Of a DNA stretch of 43,304 nucleotides, positions 16,143-23,605 are shown one piece after another. How positions within the stretch are numbered: the stretch's first letter is position 1; every line of letters begins with the position of its first letter. Both the position numbers and the translations under genes were made by a program. The notes under the pieces were generated by a model. It was not told the origin of the DNA. It saw only the letters and a program-made list of their open reading frames with translations, and made no database searches. This stretch comes from an uncultured Clostridia bacterium (GTDB lineage: Bacteria > Bacillota > Clostridia > Christensenellales > Aristaeellaceae): NCBI GenBank assembly GCA_934647305.1, contig CAKUFI010000016.1, forward strand, positions 1-43,304. Reading direction: 5' to 3'.

Positions 16143-17357
16143 ATGAAGGAACGTACTCGCGGGCGGATGAGCAATCCGCTGGTGCTGATGTGCTGCCTGG
16201 TGTATTTTTCCAGTTACCTCACGCGCGTGAACTACGCGGCCTCGATCCTGGCCATTGTGGACGATCTGCGCATCACCAAGACTGCCGCCAGCATGGCCGT
16301 GACCGGCGCGGCGATCACCTATGGCCTGGGTCAGTTTTTTTCGGGCGTGCTGGGCGATAAAATGCGGCCCGACCGGCTGATTTTCATGGGACTGCTGGTC
16401 ACGATCGGCTGCAACCTGGCCGTGTCGTCGCTGTCCAATCCGGCCGTCATGACCGCGGTGTGGTGCATAAACGGCCTGGCGCAGGCGATGATGTGGCCGC
16501 CCATGACGCGCATACTGGCCAGCAACCTGGACAGGGACGCGTACAAGCACGCCTGCGTGCTGGTGTCGGCGGCTGCGTCCGTGGCCACGATCGCGCTGTA
16601 CCTGCTGGTGCCGGCGATTCTGTCGGTCGCCGGGTGGCGGGTGGTGTTCTGGCTGTCGGCGCTCGTCGCGCTCGCCGTGGCGATTGCCTGGCGCGCGAGC
16701 TATGCGCGAATCGCGCCCGCGGCCGTTGAGCATGCGCAGGCGCGCGAAAAGCCCAACTTTCGCGCGGCGGTGCGGTGCATGCTGAGCATGGGCGCGCTGC
16801 CGGTCGTTCTCATCATCGTTTTGCAGGGCATCATGCGCGACGGCGTGACCACCTGGATGCCGGTGTACATCGACGACGTGTATCACCTGGGCGCGTCGAT
16901 TTCGATTCTTTCGACGGCGGTACTGCCGGTCATCAGTATCCTGAGCCTGTCCGCCGCCTCCTGGATTCACACGAAGGCGGGCGACGAGTTCCGCGGCTCG
17001 GCGATCGTCTGGGCGATTGCGGGCGCGTGCGTCCTGCCGCTGATCTTCCTGTACGCCTCTCAGGCCGCGCTGAGCGTGGCGCTGATGTCGGTGCTGACCG
17101 GCTGCATGCACGGCGTAAACCTGATGCTGATCTGCGTCTACCCCTCCCGCTTTGTGGACACGCCCTATATGTCTACGATTTCCGGCGTGCTCAACGCCTT
17201 CACGTACGTGGGCGCGTCGATCTCGAACTACGGCTTCGCGGCGCTGAGCGAGCGCTTCGGCTGGGGCGTGACGATCATCTTCTGGGGCGGCGTGGTGCTG
17301 TGCGGCCTGCTGCTGAGCCTGTACTGCGTGCGGAAAAACGCCGCGCAGGCGAAGTAA
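16143..17357 (+). CDS. MFS transporter, organophosphate:phosphate antiporter-like
   Basis: This 404-residue protein has twelve likely membrane helices. The first helix region (FSSYLTRVNYAASILAIV), YGLGQFFSGVLGDK and NGLAQAMMWPPMTRILA resemble the GlpT/UhpT branch of the major facilitator superfamily, which exchanges organic phosphates for inorganic phosphate. It is slightly shorter than GlpT, and the Arg pair used for phosphate binding in GlpT could not be placed with confidence, so transport of other anions is possible. The ATG at 16143 follows AGGAGGAAGAGAAG. It lies 12 nt downstream of the EamA gene. Confidence 0.8.
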   Translation: MKERTRGRMSNPLVLMCCLVYFSSYLTRVNYAASILAIVDDLRITKTAASMAVTGAAITYGLGQFFSGVLGDKMRPDRLIFMGLLVTIGCNLAVSSLSNPAVMTAVWCINGLAQAMMWPPMTRILASNLDRDAYKHACVLVSAAASVATIALYLLVPAILSVAGWRVVFWLSALVALAVAIAWRASYARIAPAAVEHAQAREKPNFRAAVRCMLSMGALPVVLIIVLQGIMRDGVTTWMPVYIDDVYHLGASISILSTAVLPVISILSLSAASWIHTKAGDEFRGSAIVWAIAGACVLPLIFLYASQAALSVALMSVLTGCMHGVNLMLICVYPSRFVDTPYMSTISGVLNAFTYVGASISNYGFAALSERFGWGVTIIFWGGVVLCGLLLSLYCVRKNAAQAK

Positions 17358-17367
17358 GCGATTCGGA

Positions 17368-17396
17368 TTGTGTGGAAATCATTTCATACGGATAAA
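17368..17396 (+). promoter_or_regulatory. Possible promoter of the L,D-transpeptidase gene
   Basis: TTGTGT (17368-17373), a 17-bp spacer and GATAAA (17391-17396) form a weak promoter-like pair 75 bp before the start codon. No clear terminator separates it from the MFS gene. Confidence 0.35.
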
Positions 17397-17471
17397 TGAC
17401 GCAACTTTTATGAAAGATACGCCGTCTCATCAGTGCAATCTCAAAGGAAAGGACATATGGGGTGAGGCGTT

Positions 17472-18719
17472 ATGAAAAAGAAGCTGTTGATCGTGGCCAT
17501 TTTGTTGATTGCACTGGCCCTGTTCACGCGTCACTACAGCCTGATTGAGAAAAACGACCCGCTGCCCGAGGATGTGCAGGCCTTCCTGAACGGACTGACC
17601 GGCACGGCGCACGCGGCGGAGGATGAGCAAAGCTACATTGTAGACGAGGTGCTCCGGCCGCACGCCTTCCTTGAAAAAGGGGACAGCGGCGAGACGGTGA
17701 AGGCGCTTCAGGAAAAGCTTTACGACCTGGGATTTTCGAACGATACGGCAGACGGCATTTTCGGAGAGCAGACCGAAGGTGCCGTTTCTGCGCTCAAGGA
17801 CTACCTGAAGGCGAAGCAGAATGAGGTTTCCCGCCGGGTCGAGGAAAAGAACGCCGCCTACCGAACCGACGTGCGCGCCGCGCAGGAAATTGAACTCAGC
17901 GGCGAGGCGGCTCAGGTTCAGGCGCGCAATCAGGCCGCGCTCAAGGAAATGCGGCGGGCGCTCGAGCCCTCCGAGCAGGTGGCGGGCGCCGCGGTCGAGT
18001 CCGGTTCCTCCGGGACGGACGCGAGATATGACGAGGGCGTGAGCCGCAGGCTGTGGGAACAGCTGAGTCGCGAGGACTTCCTGGCCGGCGAGGAAACCCT
18101 GCGTGAGGGCGCAAGCGGCTACCGCGTGACGCGGCTTCAGAACCGCCTCAAGGCACTCAACTACCTGCTGGGCGACGCCGACGGGCAGCTGGGCGAGGGT
18201 ACCCGGCTGGCGCTGACCGCCTTCCAGAAGTTCAACGACCTGCCGCAGACCGGCGTGGCCGACACAAAGACCCAGCAGGCGCTCTACGCCCGCTCCGCCC
18301 GCGCGGGCAGGCAGGCGACCGGCTATCTGCTGAAGATCTCGGTGGACAACCAGCGCGTGTACGCCTACGAGTGGAGCGTGCTGGATCAGGCCTACACCCG
18401 CCTGGCGCGCACCATGGTCTGCTCGACCGGCCTGAACGCCACGCCCACGCCCAAGGGCACCTTCACCAACACCACGCCGGTGGTTCGCTGGGGGTACTTT
18501 CCCAAGTTCGACTGCTGGGCGCAGTACCTGTACCGCATCAACGGCAGCATCCTGTTCCACTCGGTGCTCTACGACAGCGCCGACGAGAGCACGCTGCGCT
18601 GGGGCTCGGTGTACAAGCTGGGCAGCAAGGCATCGCACGGCTGCGTCAGGCTCTCCGTCGAGGACGCGAAGTGGATCTATAACCACTGCCCCGCCGGTAC
18701 GACCATCACCGTGTACTGA
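17472..18719 (+). CDS. L,D-transpeptidase (YkuD domain) with two peptidoglycan-binding domains
   Basis: The 415-residue protein starts with a Lys-rich signal or membrane anchor (residues 1-20) and acts outside the membrane on peptidoglycan. It has two peptidoglycan-binding type 1 domains (about 64-116 and 205-277), separated by a charged, coiled-coil-like stretch (about 117-200). The C-terminal YkuD domain carries the active-site block SHGCVRL, with His389 and Cys391, and the upstream His of HSVLY. Established: such enzymes make 3-3 cross-links or attach proteins to the wall. The ATG at 17472 follows GGGGTGAGG. It stands alone between the MFS gene and a repeat region. Confidence 0.93.
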   Translation: MKKKLLIVAILLIALALFTRHYSLIEKNDPLPEDVQAFLNGLTGTAHAAEDEQSYIVDEVLRPHAFLEKGDSGETVKALQEKLYDLGFSNDTADGIFGEQTEGAVSALKDYLKAKQNEVSRRVEEKNAAYRTDVRAAQEIELSGEAAQVQARNQAALKEMRRALEPSEQVAGAAVESGSSGTDARYDEGVSRRLWEQLSREDFLAGEETLREGASGYRVTRLQNRLKALNYLLGDADGQLGEGTRLALTAFQKFNDLPQTGVADTKTQQALYARSARAGRQATGYLLKISVDNQRVYAYEWSVLDQAYTRLARTMVCSTGLNATPTPKGTFTNTTPVVRWGYFPKFDCWAQYLYRINGSILFHSVLYDSADESTLRWGSVYKLGSKASHGCVRLSVEDAKWIYNHCPAGTTITVY

Positions 18720-18748
18720 AGCGGGCAGCAAAATCCTCTGACTGCGCT

Positions 18749-18939
18749 GACCCCGGGAGCTTCAATCTATGGCTCCCGGGGTCGTGTTCTGTCCGGCGGC
18801 AGCAGGTGGAACCGGGTACCGCCCGGCGCAGAATTCGGGAAGTTCAATTTATGCTTCCCGAATTCGTCGATAGAACCCGCGGCAGCAACTGGATGCAGGC
18901 TCTGCCTGCCGGTAGCAGGTGGGTGCAGGCTCAGCCTGC
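18749..18939 (+). repeat. Tandem A-B mosaic repeats ending in the methyltransferase stop codon
   Basis: Two A hairpins (18749-18783, arms GACCCCGGGAGC; 18831-18865, arms GAATTCGGGAAG) share the loop TTCAATYTATG. Three B hairpins follow the core motif: CCGGG-TACCG-CCCGG (18812-18826), GCAGG-CTCTG-CCTGC (18895-18909) and GCAGG-CTCAG-CCTGC (18925-18939). The last B loop contains the TGA stop of the methyltransferase gene on the other strand (18931-18933). Stem sequences differ between units but stay complementary. Confidence 0.85.
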
Positions 18940-19647
18940 CTGCCCGGCGGCCCTGCCGACCAGCAGCACCGCGTCCTTCATGCCGTCCGCTTCCCGGCAG
19001 TCGGCAAAGCCCGCGTCCCGCAGCAGCTCGAGCTCGTGCGGCACGGTCAGCGGGGTGTCGAAATGGACGAACTGCTCCTCGGGAATGCCCTCCTTCAGGC
19101 GCTTTTCGCGGCAGGTTTCGCGCAGCAGCGCTTCCTCCTCGTCGCAGCAGGCCATGTAGTCGCACAGCATGAACACGCCGCCCGGGCGCAGACTCTCGCG
19201 CACACGGCGGTACAGATCGGCCTTTTTCTCGGGCGAAAAGTGGTGCAGGCTCTCAAACGAGATCACCGCGTCCCAGCAGCCCTGCCCCAGGTCGGCCGTA
19301 AAGTAGTCGCCGCAGACCGTCCGCACGTCCGGATGCTTGGCCTTCAGCTGCTCCAGCATCGCCGGGCACAGGTCGAGGCCGGTCGCGCGCAGGTCGGGGC
19401 GCAGGGCAAGCAGCTCGTCCAGCTCCAGTCCCGTGCCGCAGCCCAGGTCGAGCACGTCGCGCGCGTTTTCGGGGAACAGGCTCGCAAAGCGCCGGTAGTC
19501 CTCGCACCAGTGCGCCATGTGCTCCTCATAGCCATCCAGCCGCGCGGTGAAAAAGTCGCTCATCGCCTCCAGCGGCGCGTCCTCCTGACTCTTGAGCCAG
19601 GCGCGCAGGTCGCTCATATAGGCCTGTACGTTGTCCCGCAGGTTCAT
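18931..19647 (-). CDS. Class I SAM-dependent methyltransferase
   Basis: This 238-residue protein has the Rossmann-type motif I DLGCGTGLELDEL (about residues 67-79) and motif II GLDLCPAML. SFESLHHF follows at the position of motif IV, and LRPGGVFMLCDYM is motif VI-like. It is probably a small-molecule methyltransferase; the substrate is unknown. The ATG at 19647 follows CGAGGTGATTTC. Its last residues (AGQAG) and its stop codon are encoded inside an intergenic B hairpin. A terminator-like hairpin ends only a few bases upstream of its Shine-Dalgarno, so the promoter is unclear and transcription may be attenuated. Confidence 0.88.
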   Translation of the reverse strand: MNLRDNVQAYMSDLRAWLKSQEDAPLEAMSDFFTARLDGYEEHMAHWCEDYRRFASLFPENARDVLDLGCGTGLELDELLALRPDLRATGLDLCPAMLEQLKAKHPDVRTVCGDYFTADLGQGCWDAVISFESLHHFSPEKKADLYRRVRESLRPGGVFMLCDYMACCDEEEALLRETCREKRLKEGIPEEQFVHFDTPLTVPHELELLRDAGFADCREADGMKDAVLLVGRAAGQAG

Positions 19648-19664
19648 GAAATCACCTCGTTTCG

Positions 19665-19690
19665 AAAAAATGCCGGGGAATTGCCCCGGC
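19665..19690 (-). terminator. Terminator-like hairpin directly upstream of the methyltransferase start
   Basis: On the minus strand GCCGGGG and CCCCGGC (19690-19672) form a 7-bp stem with loop CAATT, followed by A and six U residues (19670-19665). It could end transcripts of the azlCD-transglutaminase operon after the repeat region, or act as an attenuator for the methyltransferase, whose Shine-Dalgarno begins about 7 nt further on. Confidence 0.65.
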
Positions 19691-19877
19691 GCAGACGGTC
19701 AAAAAGCTTCGGAGAGATCGAGAGGGCCGCAGCCCTTTCGACCGAGCAGTGCCTATCTCCACTTGCTGCCGGTCGGCAGGGCCTGCACCCACTTGCTACC
19801 GCCGGACAGAACACGAAACCAGCCGCCATAAACTGGAGCGGCTGATTTCTTCGTTTTTCCGGAATACTCCGAAAAAC
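19691..19877 (-). repeat. Mosaic repeat: H hairpin, then inverted A, B and C modules
   Basis: The H hairpin (TCGAGAGGGC 19718-19727, GCCCTTTCGA 19732-19741) is preceded by CTTCGGAGAGA and by a TTTTTGACCGTCTG linker on the minus strand that is shared with 23256-23270. An inverted unit follows: core motifs near 19760-19800, the A hairpin AAACCAGCCGC (19816-19826) with GCGGCTGATTT (19838-19848), and a C hairpin GTTTTTCCGGA with TCCGAAAAAC (19853-19877, one bulge). The B stem at about 19772-19785 is degenerate. Confidence 0.75.
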
Positions 19878-19904
19878 TCTTGTCTGCGCTGCCGACTCGG
19901 GCAG

Positions 19905-20030
19905 TGCAGATATACAGCGTGGGCACGGGGCGGTTTTTGTAAATCCCATTTTCCAGAGAAAAACCGTTTCCCTGCAGGCTCCGCGCCCGAAAAATCTTCG
20001 ATTTTTAGCGGGGGACTGGTGAGGGAGGCC
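19905..20030 (+). repeat. Mosaic hairpin repeat, D and E modules
   Basis: The D hairpin pairs CGGTTTTT (19931-19938) with AAAAACCG (19959-19966) around the constant interior AAATCCCATTTTCCAGAG. The E hairpin (about 19975-20018) encloses AAAAATC-TTC-GATTTTT and ends with ACTGGTGAGGG. The same order and interior sequences occur at 23348-23450, but with different outer arms. Together with 19691-19877 this fills the 391-bp gap upstream of the methyltransferase; no gene is supported there. Confidence 0.75.
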
Positions 20031-20038
20031 GGGCTGCT

Positions 20039-21100
20039 TTACCACTCCGTCCACTCGAGCCAATAGTAGGTATTGCCCGCGCGGTTGGCGCACCAGATGT
20101 ACCAGGAGGCCGCCTTATCGTTCCGGTTTACGCAGTCCAGCACGGCGTCGCTGAGGTCTTCCCAGTCGAGGTTTGCCTGGCGCGTCATCGCGTAAAACAC
20201 GCGCTGGCCCTGATCCCTGCGGGCGACAAAGGCAGCCTGAGCCATTTTGCCCAGACTGGAAAACGCCGTGCTCTCGCGGGCGTAGTACCAGAGGGAAGGA
20301 TCGGTCGTGTCGCTGACCGGGGCCACGCAGCGCGCCTCGTCCCAGGTATAGTCGCACAGATCGCGCCCGGCGTTCATGTAGGCGTAGTGCCAGCCGTCGC
20401 CGTCCTCGATGTCGTCCCAGGTCGTGTCCACGATGTACCATTTTCCGTTCAGGCGCACCACGTTCCAGTCGTGCAGCTCGCCGTTGCCGTCCACGCCGCT
20501 CTGCTTGCGCACCTCGAGTCCCGCCAGCGCCGCCAGCAGCCGAAACGCGTCCGAATAGCCCTGGCAGTTGGCCTCGCCGTCCACCAGCGCGCCCACCGCG
20601 CCGCACACCCGGGGCAGCGTCGGGCGCTCCTCGGGCATGGCCTTGTAGTTGACGTGCGCGCACAGCCAGTCGTGCAGGTAGCGCACCGTGTCGTAGTCGG
20701 AGGTAAACGGGCACTCGTCAATGACCTGCCGGGCAGCCTGCGCGGCCTGAAGAAGGTCGCCGGTCAGGCCGTCCTCGGCGTGTGTGAGGAAGGCGCTCAG
20801 TATGCGCGTGCCGGGGTAGTACTCGTACTCCACCGTGATTTTGTCGCCCGCGTACCAGGTGGTCGCGCGGTACTGCCCGGCCAGGTCGCGCAGCGTCTCC
20901 GGGAAGGACACGTCGTCCAGGGCATAGGAATCCGCGTCCGTCAGGTAAAACTCGATCTTCTCGGGGCAGAACCGCGTCTGTGCGTCCAGGTACTCGACCG
21001 CGTCGGTCAGGCGGGCAAAGCGCGGCAGGTCGTCCGCCCGGGCGGGCAGGGCCTGAAGCAGCAGAAGCAGTGTCAGCAGCGCGCTCAGCACTTTTCTCAT
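20039..21100 (-). CDS. Secreted transglutaminase-like cysteine protein
   Basis: The 353-residue protein has a clear signal peptide (MRKVLSALLTLLLLLQALPARA). Its transglutaminase-like domain contains the Cys-His-Asp triad: Cys179 in GEANCQGYSD, His210 in HDWNV and Asp225 in YIVDTTWDD. Such domains act as proteases, transglutaminases or amidases; in Clostridia they are often secreted and uncharacterised. A Trp-rich tail (residues about 320-353) follows. The ATG at 21100 was chosen because GGGAGG lies eight bases upstream. An ATG at 21118, touching the azlD stop, lacks a ribosome-binding site. It is the third gene after azlC and azlD, an odd pairing that may only reflect shared transcription. 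Confidence 0.85.
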   Translation of the reverse strand: MRKVLSALLTLLLLLQALPARADDLPRFARLTDAVEYLDAQTRFCPEKIEFYLTDADSYALDDVSFPETLRDLAGQYRATTWYAGDKITVEYEYYPGTRILSAFLTHAEDGLTGDLLQAAQAARQVIDECPFTSDYDTVRYLHDWLCAHVNYKAMPEERPTLPRVCGAVGALVDGEANCQGYSDAFRLLAALAGLEVRKQSGVDGNGELHDWNVVRLNGKWYIVDTTWDDIEDGDGWHYAYMNAGRDLCDYTWDEARCVAPVSDTTDPSLWYYARESTAFSSLGKMAQAAFVARRDQGQRVFYAMTRQANLDWEDLSDAVLDCVNRNDKAASWYIWCANRAGNTYYWLEWTEW

Positions 21101-21118
21101 CGCGGGGCCTCCCAGCAT

Positions 21119-21418
21119 TTACAGGATGAAGCCGCTCACCAGCGCGGCAGCCGCGGCGGCCAGCGCCACCACGATCAGCGGACAGTTGAAGTAGGCCAGC
21201 GCGACCGCGACCGCCGTGCCCACAACCGACGCAGCGACGCTGCCGGTCGAGTAGAAGATGGCGGGGATGGTCATCGCGCTGAGCACCGCGTAGGGAATGT
21301 AGTACAGGAAGCTGCGGAAGAAGCGCGAGCGGATCTTCCGGCGAAACAACGTGAAGGGAATCATGCGGATCAGGTAGGTCACTCCGGCCATGACGATCAT
21401 TTGCAGCGCGACGTTCAT
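21119..21418 (-). CDS. azlD: AzlD-like branched-chain amino acid export subunit
   Basis: This 99-residue protein has three to four hydrophobic helices and the AzlD-like start MAGVTYLIRMIPFTLFRRK, followed by FFRSFLYYIPYAVLSAMTIPA. Established: AzlD works with AzlC in the export of branched-chain amino acids and analogues. Its ATG (21418) overlaps the azlC stop by four bases (ATGA), with GGAAGAGG as ribosome-binding site inside azlC. Length and gene order agree with the family. Confidence 0.92.
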   Translation of the reverse strand: MNVALQMIVMAGVTYLIRMIPFTLFRRKIRSRFFRSFLYYIPYAVLSAMTIPAIFYSTGSVAASVVGTAVAVALAYFNCPLIVVALAAAAAALVSGFIL

Positions 21419-22122
21419 GCCTCTTCCTCCTCGTCTTCAAAGCGCAGCGGGAACAGTGCCGCGCCCAGCGCAGCCGCGACGACCGCGCTGATGATAATCA
21501 CAAAGCCGCTCGACACGGCGGGCAGCAGGAATTTGAACATCGTGCTGAGCAGCGCCGCGGCCAGCACCACCGCCAGCACGCTGCGCATCTTCCGCGCCGG
21601 GGGAATGATGATGGCCAGGAACATGCCGTAGAGCACGATGCCCATCGCGTCGATGATGGCCGCGGGAAGCAGCTCGCCCGCCGCCGCGCCCAGCGCCGTG
21701 CCCGCCGTCCAGCCCAGAAACGACACGAGGATCAGGCCGTACATGTACGGGGGCGTCAGCAGTCCCTCCTGCGCCGCGGCCACGGCAAAGATCTCGTCGG
21801 TGATGCCGAAGGAAGCGGCCATGCGGTGGAAGGTGTTGAACGAGGAATCCAGCTTCTGGGACAGCGACATGGCCATCAGCGCGTATCGCAGGTTAATCAC
21901 CAGCTGGGTCAGCGCCATTTCGACCAGCGTGCCGCCCGATGCGATGATCGCGACGCCCGCCGCCTGCCCGGCCGAGGTCAGGTTGGTCATCGAGATGAGT
22001 ACCGACGTCATCGCCGACAGGCCCGACTTGACCGCCAGGATGCCAAAGCCGAAGGATACCGACAGATAGCCCAGGCAGATCGGAATGCCCTGCCGCATGC
22101 CCTTGAGGAAACCTTTGTTCAC
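21415..22122 (-). CDS. azlC: AzlC-like branched-chain amino acid export protein
   Basis: The 235-residue membrane protein has the AzlC hallmarks: GIPICLGYLSVSFGFGILAV near the start, QLVINLRYALMAMSL, and FGITDEIFAVAA. A charged tail (EDEEEEA) overlaps the azlD start. The GTG at 22122 was preferred because AAGGAAG lies eight bases upstream. Another GTG at 22140 is in frame but lacks a ribosome-binding site. It is driven by the strong promoter at 22167-22195. A palindrome just downstream of the promoter suggests control by a local repressor, but no regulator gene is adjacent. Confidence 0.92.
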   Translation of the reverse strand: MNKGFLKGMRQGIPICLGYLSVSFGFGILAVKSGLSAMTSVLISMTNLTSAGQAAGVAIIASGGTLVEMALTQLVINLRYALMAMSLSQKLDSSFNTFHRMAASFGITDEIFAVAAAQEGLLTPPYMYGLILVSFLGWTAGTALGAAAGELLPAAIIDAMGIVLYGMFLAIIIPPARKMRSVLAVVLAAALLSTMFKFLLPAVSSGFVIIISAVVAAALGAALFPLRFEDEEEEA

Positions 22123-22144
22123 GGAGAATCTTCCTTTCACGAAC

Positions 22145-22162
22145 GTACTTCAATTAATGTAC
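22145..22162 (-). promoter_or_regulatory. Possible operator palindrome in the azlC leader
   Basis: GTACATTAATTGAAGTAC (minus strand) matches its own reverse complement at 14 of 18 positions, with perfect GTAC ends. It lies just after the -10 box of the azlC promoter, where a bound repressor would block initiation. The regulator is unknown. Confidence 0.4.
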
Positions 22163-22166
22163 ACTC

Positions 22167-22195
22167 ATTATACGCCTCCGCGTACGAAGATTCAA
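22167..22195 (-). promoter_or_regulatory. azlC operon promoter
   Basis: TTGAAT (22190-22195), a 17-bp spacer and a perfect TATAAT (22167-22172) read on the minus strand, 44 bp upstream of the GTG start of azlC. Confidence 0.8.
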
Positions 22196-22204
22196 CGAAT
22201 CTCA

Positions 22205-22365
22205 GGTAATCACTGATTCATTCGGCGGAACATTCACAGGGCGTCTTTTCCGCCATTTCTGCGTCTGAAAACCTTGATTTAGCGCCACTAAACCTGCGGC
22301 TTTCATCCTTGAACTGACGAAAAATTCACGCCTGTGAACGCCTCCTCATTGAATCATTGCTTACC
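22205..22365. mobile_element. MITE-like inverted-repeat element, 161 bp
   Basis: The ends form imperfect inverted repeats of about 40 bp: GGTAATCACTGATTCATTCG and onward (22205-22244) matches the reverse complement of 22328-22365, with the same GGTAA terminus and TTCACAGG-CGT inner end. The interior contains a small stem TTTAG-CGCCA-CTAAA (22279-22293). It encodes nothing and could fold into one long hairpin. No clear target duplication was found. It fills the gap between the azlC promoter and the GNAT gene end, and differs from the mosaic hairpin repeats elsewhere. Confidence 0.65.
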
Positions 22366-22431
22366 AGGGAAAAAGCGCGGTGACGGGCGGGATACCTGTC
22401 CGCGGACTACGGACTGCCGCGCCGCCTCTTT

Positions 22432-23169
22432 TCAGTCAAACCGGCGCACGCGCAGGGGCAGTCCGCCGATCGTCTCGACGCGCGCGGTCTCAAAGCCGTC
22501 CAGATCCTTGCGCACCGTCACCAGGCTCAGGCGCGTGTACCCCAGCCGGTGATACAGCCGCAGCGCGGGCAGGTTGTCCGGCACGACCTCCATGCAGAAG
22601 CTGCGGACTCCACGCCGGACGGCCGCCTCCTCAAACCGTGCGATGGCGGCGCTGGCAATCCCCTGTCCCCGCAAGGGCGCGTCCACGAACAAATCGTCGA
22701 TCCAGCACACGCAGGGGCTGGAGGAGTGCGCCCGCAGGAAGCCCACGGCCTGCCCGTCGCGGCGGATGACGTACAGGCGATACTCGCCCTCCGTCCACCG
22801 GCTGAGCATATCCCGCGCCTTCTGCAGGGCAACCGCGTCGTGATGCGTCTCCCAGAAGGAGACGACGAAGGGCACGAGGGCTTCCGTATCGCGCTCGGGC
22901 GAAAAATCGGTCAGCTCGACCGCCGCGTCGGATTTGGGCGCGGGTGCTGTCTCAGGCTCCCTGGCCCAGTCGTGCGCGGGATCGACGCCGTTTGCCCGCT
23001 CCCACTGGGTGTGGCAGGCTCGGGCGTGCGCCACGGCTGGATTTCCCTCGTTGCGAATCGCGCTCGCGCCGTCGGTGACGACGAAAAAGTTCAGACCGTA
23101 TGCCTGCGCCAGCTCGGTGACCTCGGCGACGAATCGGCGCGCCTTCAGAGCCTGTTCATCTGTACTCAT
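22432..23169 (-). CDS. GNAT acetyltransferase with an N-terminal DUF-like domain
   Basis: The 245-residue protein joins two parts. Residues 1-70 (FFVVTDGASAIRNEGNPAVAHARACH, read in two parts, then WERANGVDPAHDW) look like a small conserved domain known to me from free-standing short proteins of Clostridia, function unknown. Residues 82-240 are a GNAT N-acetyltransferase with the acetyl-CoA loop RGQGIA at 167-172 and NLPALRLYHRLGY near the end. An Ala/Pro-rich linker connects them. The ATG at 23169 follows AAGGAGGAACCC. It has its own promoter at 23213-23242. Confidence 0.82.
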   Translation of the reverse strand: MSTDEQALKARRFVAEVTELAQAYGLNFFVVTDGASAIRNEGNPAVAHARACHTQWERANGVDPAHDWAREPETAPAPKSDAAVELTDFSPERDTEALVPFVVSFWETHHDAVALQKARDMLSRWTEGEYRLYVIRRDGQAVGFLRAHSSSPCVCWIDDLFVDAPLRGQGIASAAIARFEEAAVRRGVRSFCMEVVPDNLPALRLYHRLGYTRLSLVTVRKDLDGFETARVETIGGLPLRVRRFD

Positions 23170-23212
23170 GGGTTCCTCCTTCGTGCGCCTCGGGCGCGGA
23201 TCATACGACTTT

Positions 23213-23242
23213 ATTATACAGGAAAAGGCGGCGCGTCGTCAA
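23213..23242 (-). promoter_or_regulatory. Promoter of the GNAT gene, overlapping a hairpin
   Basis: TTGACG (23237-23242), an 18-bp spacer and TATAAT (23213-23218) on the minus strand. The -35 hexamer lies in the loop and downstream arm of the terminator-like hairpin at 23227-23255, which belongs to the repeat mosaic. Confidence 0.65.
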
Positions 23243-23255
23243 CCGGCGCACCGCC
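23223..23255 (-). terminator. Repeat-borne terminator-like hairpin upstream of the GNAT promoter
   Basis: On the minus strand GGCGG-T-GCGC (23255-23246) pairs with GCGC and CGCC (23234-23227), followed by four U residues (23226-23223). It is preceded by GTTTTTGACAGTCTGAG, the same linker seen before the hairpin at 19672-19690. It would stop transcripts coming from the repeat region before the GNAT gene. Confidence 0.55.
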
Positions 23256-23275
23256 TCAGACTGTCAAAAACCCCC

Positions 23276-23571
23276 CGGAGAGCTCGAGAGGGCCGCAGCC
23301 CTCTCGAACTTCCAATCGCGCCCAGCGGCGTGTACGGTGGGCGCGGGACGATTTTTGCGCCGGAAAATCCCATTTTCCAGAGCAAAAATCGTTTCCTTGC
23401 AGTTTTTGCGCCCGGAAATCTCTTAGATTTCAGCAAAAACTGGTGAGGGTGGCCGTGGCGGGGGAGCTTGCTTCCCCGTCCACCAGCTTGTCAAAACCTT
23501 TTTTGACAAGCTGAGCTCCCCTTTCAGGAGAGCCTTGATCATGCTCAACCGTGCCTCCCATGAAAGGGGAG
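23276..23571 (+). repeat. Mosaic hairpin repeat, most complete H-D-E-F-G copy
   Basis: In order: H (TCGAGAGGGC 23284-23293 with 23298-23307); D (ACGATTTTTGC 23348-23358 with 23382-23392, enclosing GGAAAA-TCCCA-TTTTCC); E (CAGTTTTTGC 23400-23409 with 23433-23442, enclosing AAATCT-CTT-AGATTT); F (GGGGAGCTTGCTTCCCC 23461-23477); G (CAGCTTGTCAAAA 23484-23496 with 23501-23513); and a long-range pair CTCCCCTTTCA (23516-23526) with TGAAAGGGGAG (23561-23571). Short ORFs run through it in several frames, but they are by-products of the repeat. Confidence 0.85.
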
Positions 23572-23605
23572 GTGCCCGCAGCGCGGGCGGTGGGGTTGAA
23601 GCGAA

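Noticed and set aside
19644..20093. 149-codon minus-strand open frame across the repeat region
   Set aside because: It runs through A, C, D, E and H hairpin modules; similar peptides appear at 23239-23436 only because the repeat recurs. No promoter or ribosome-binding site fits.
22934..23446. 170-codon plus-strand open frame from inside the GNAT gene into the repeats
   Set aside because: First half is antisense to the GNAT gene and second half is repeat; no independent coding evidence.
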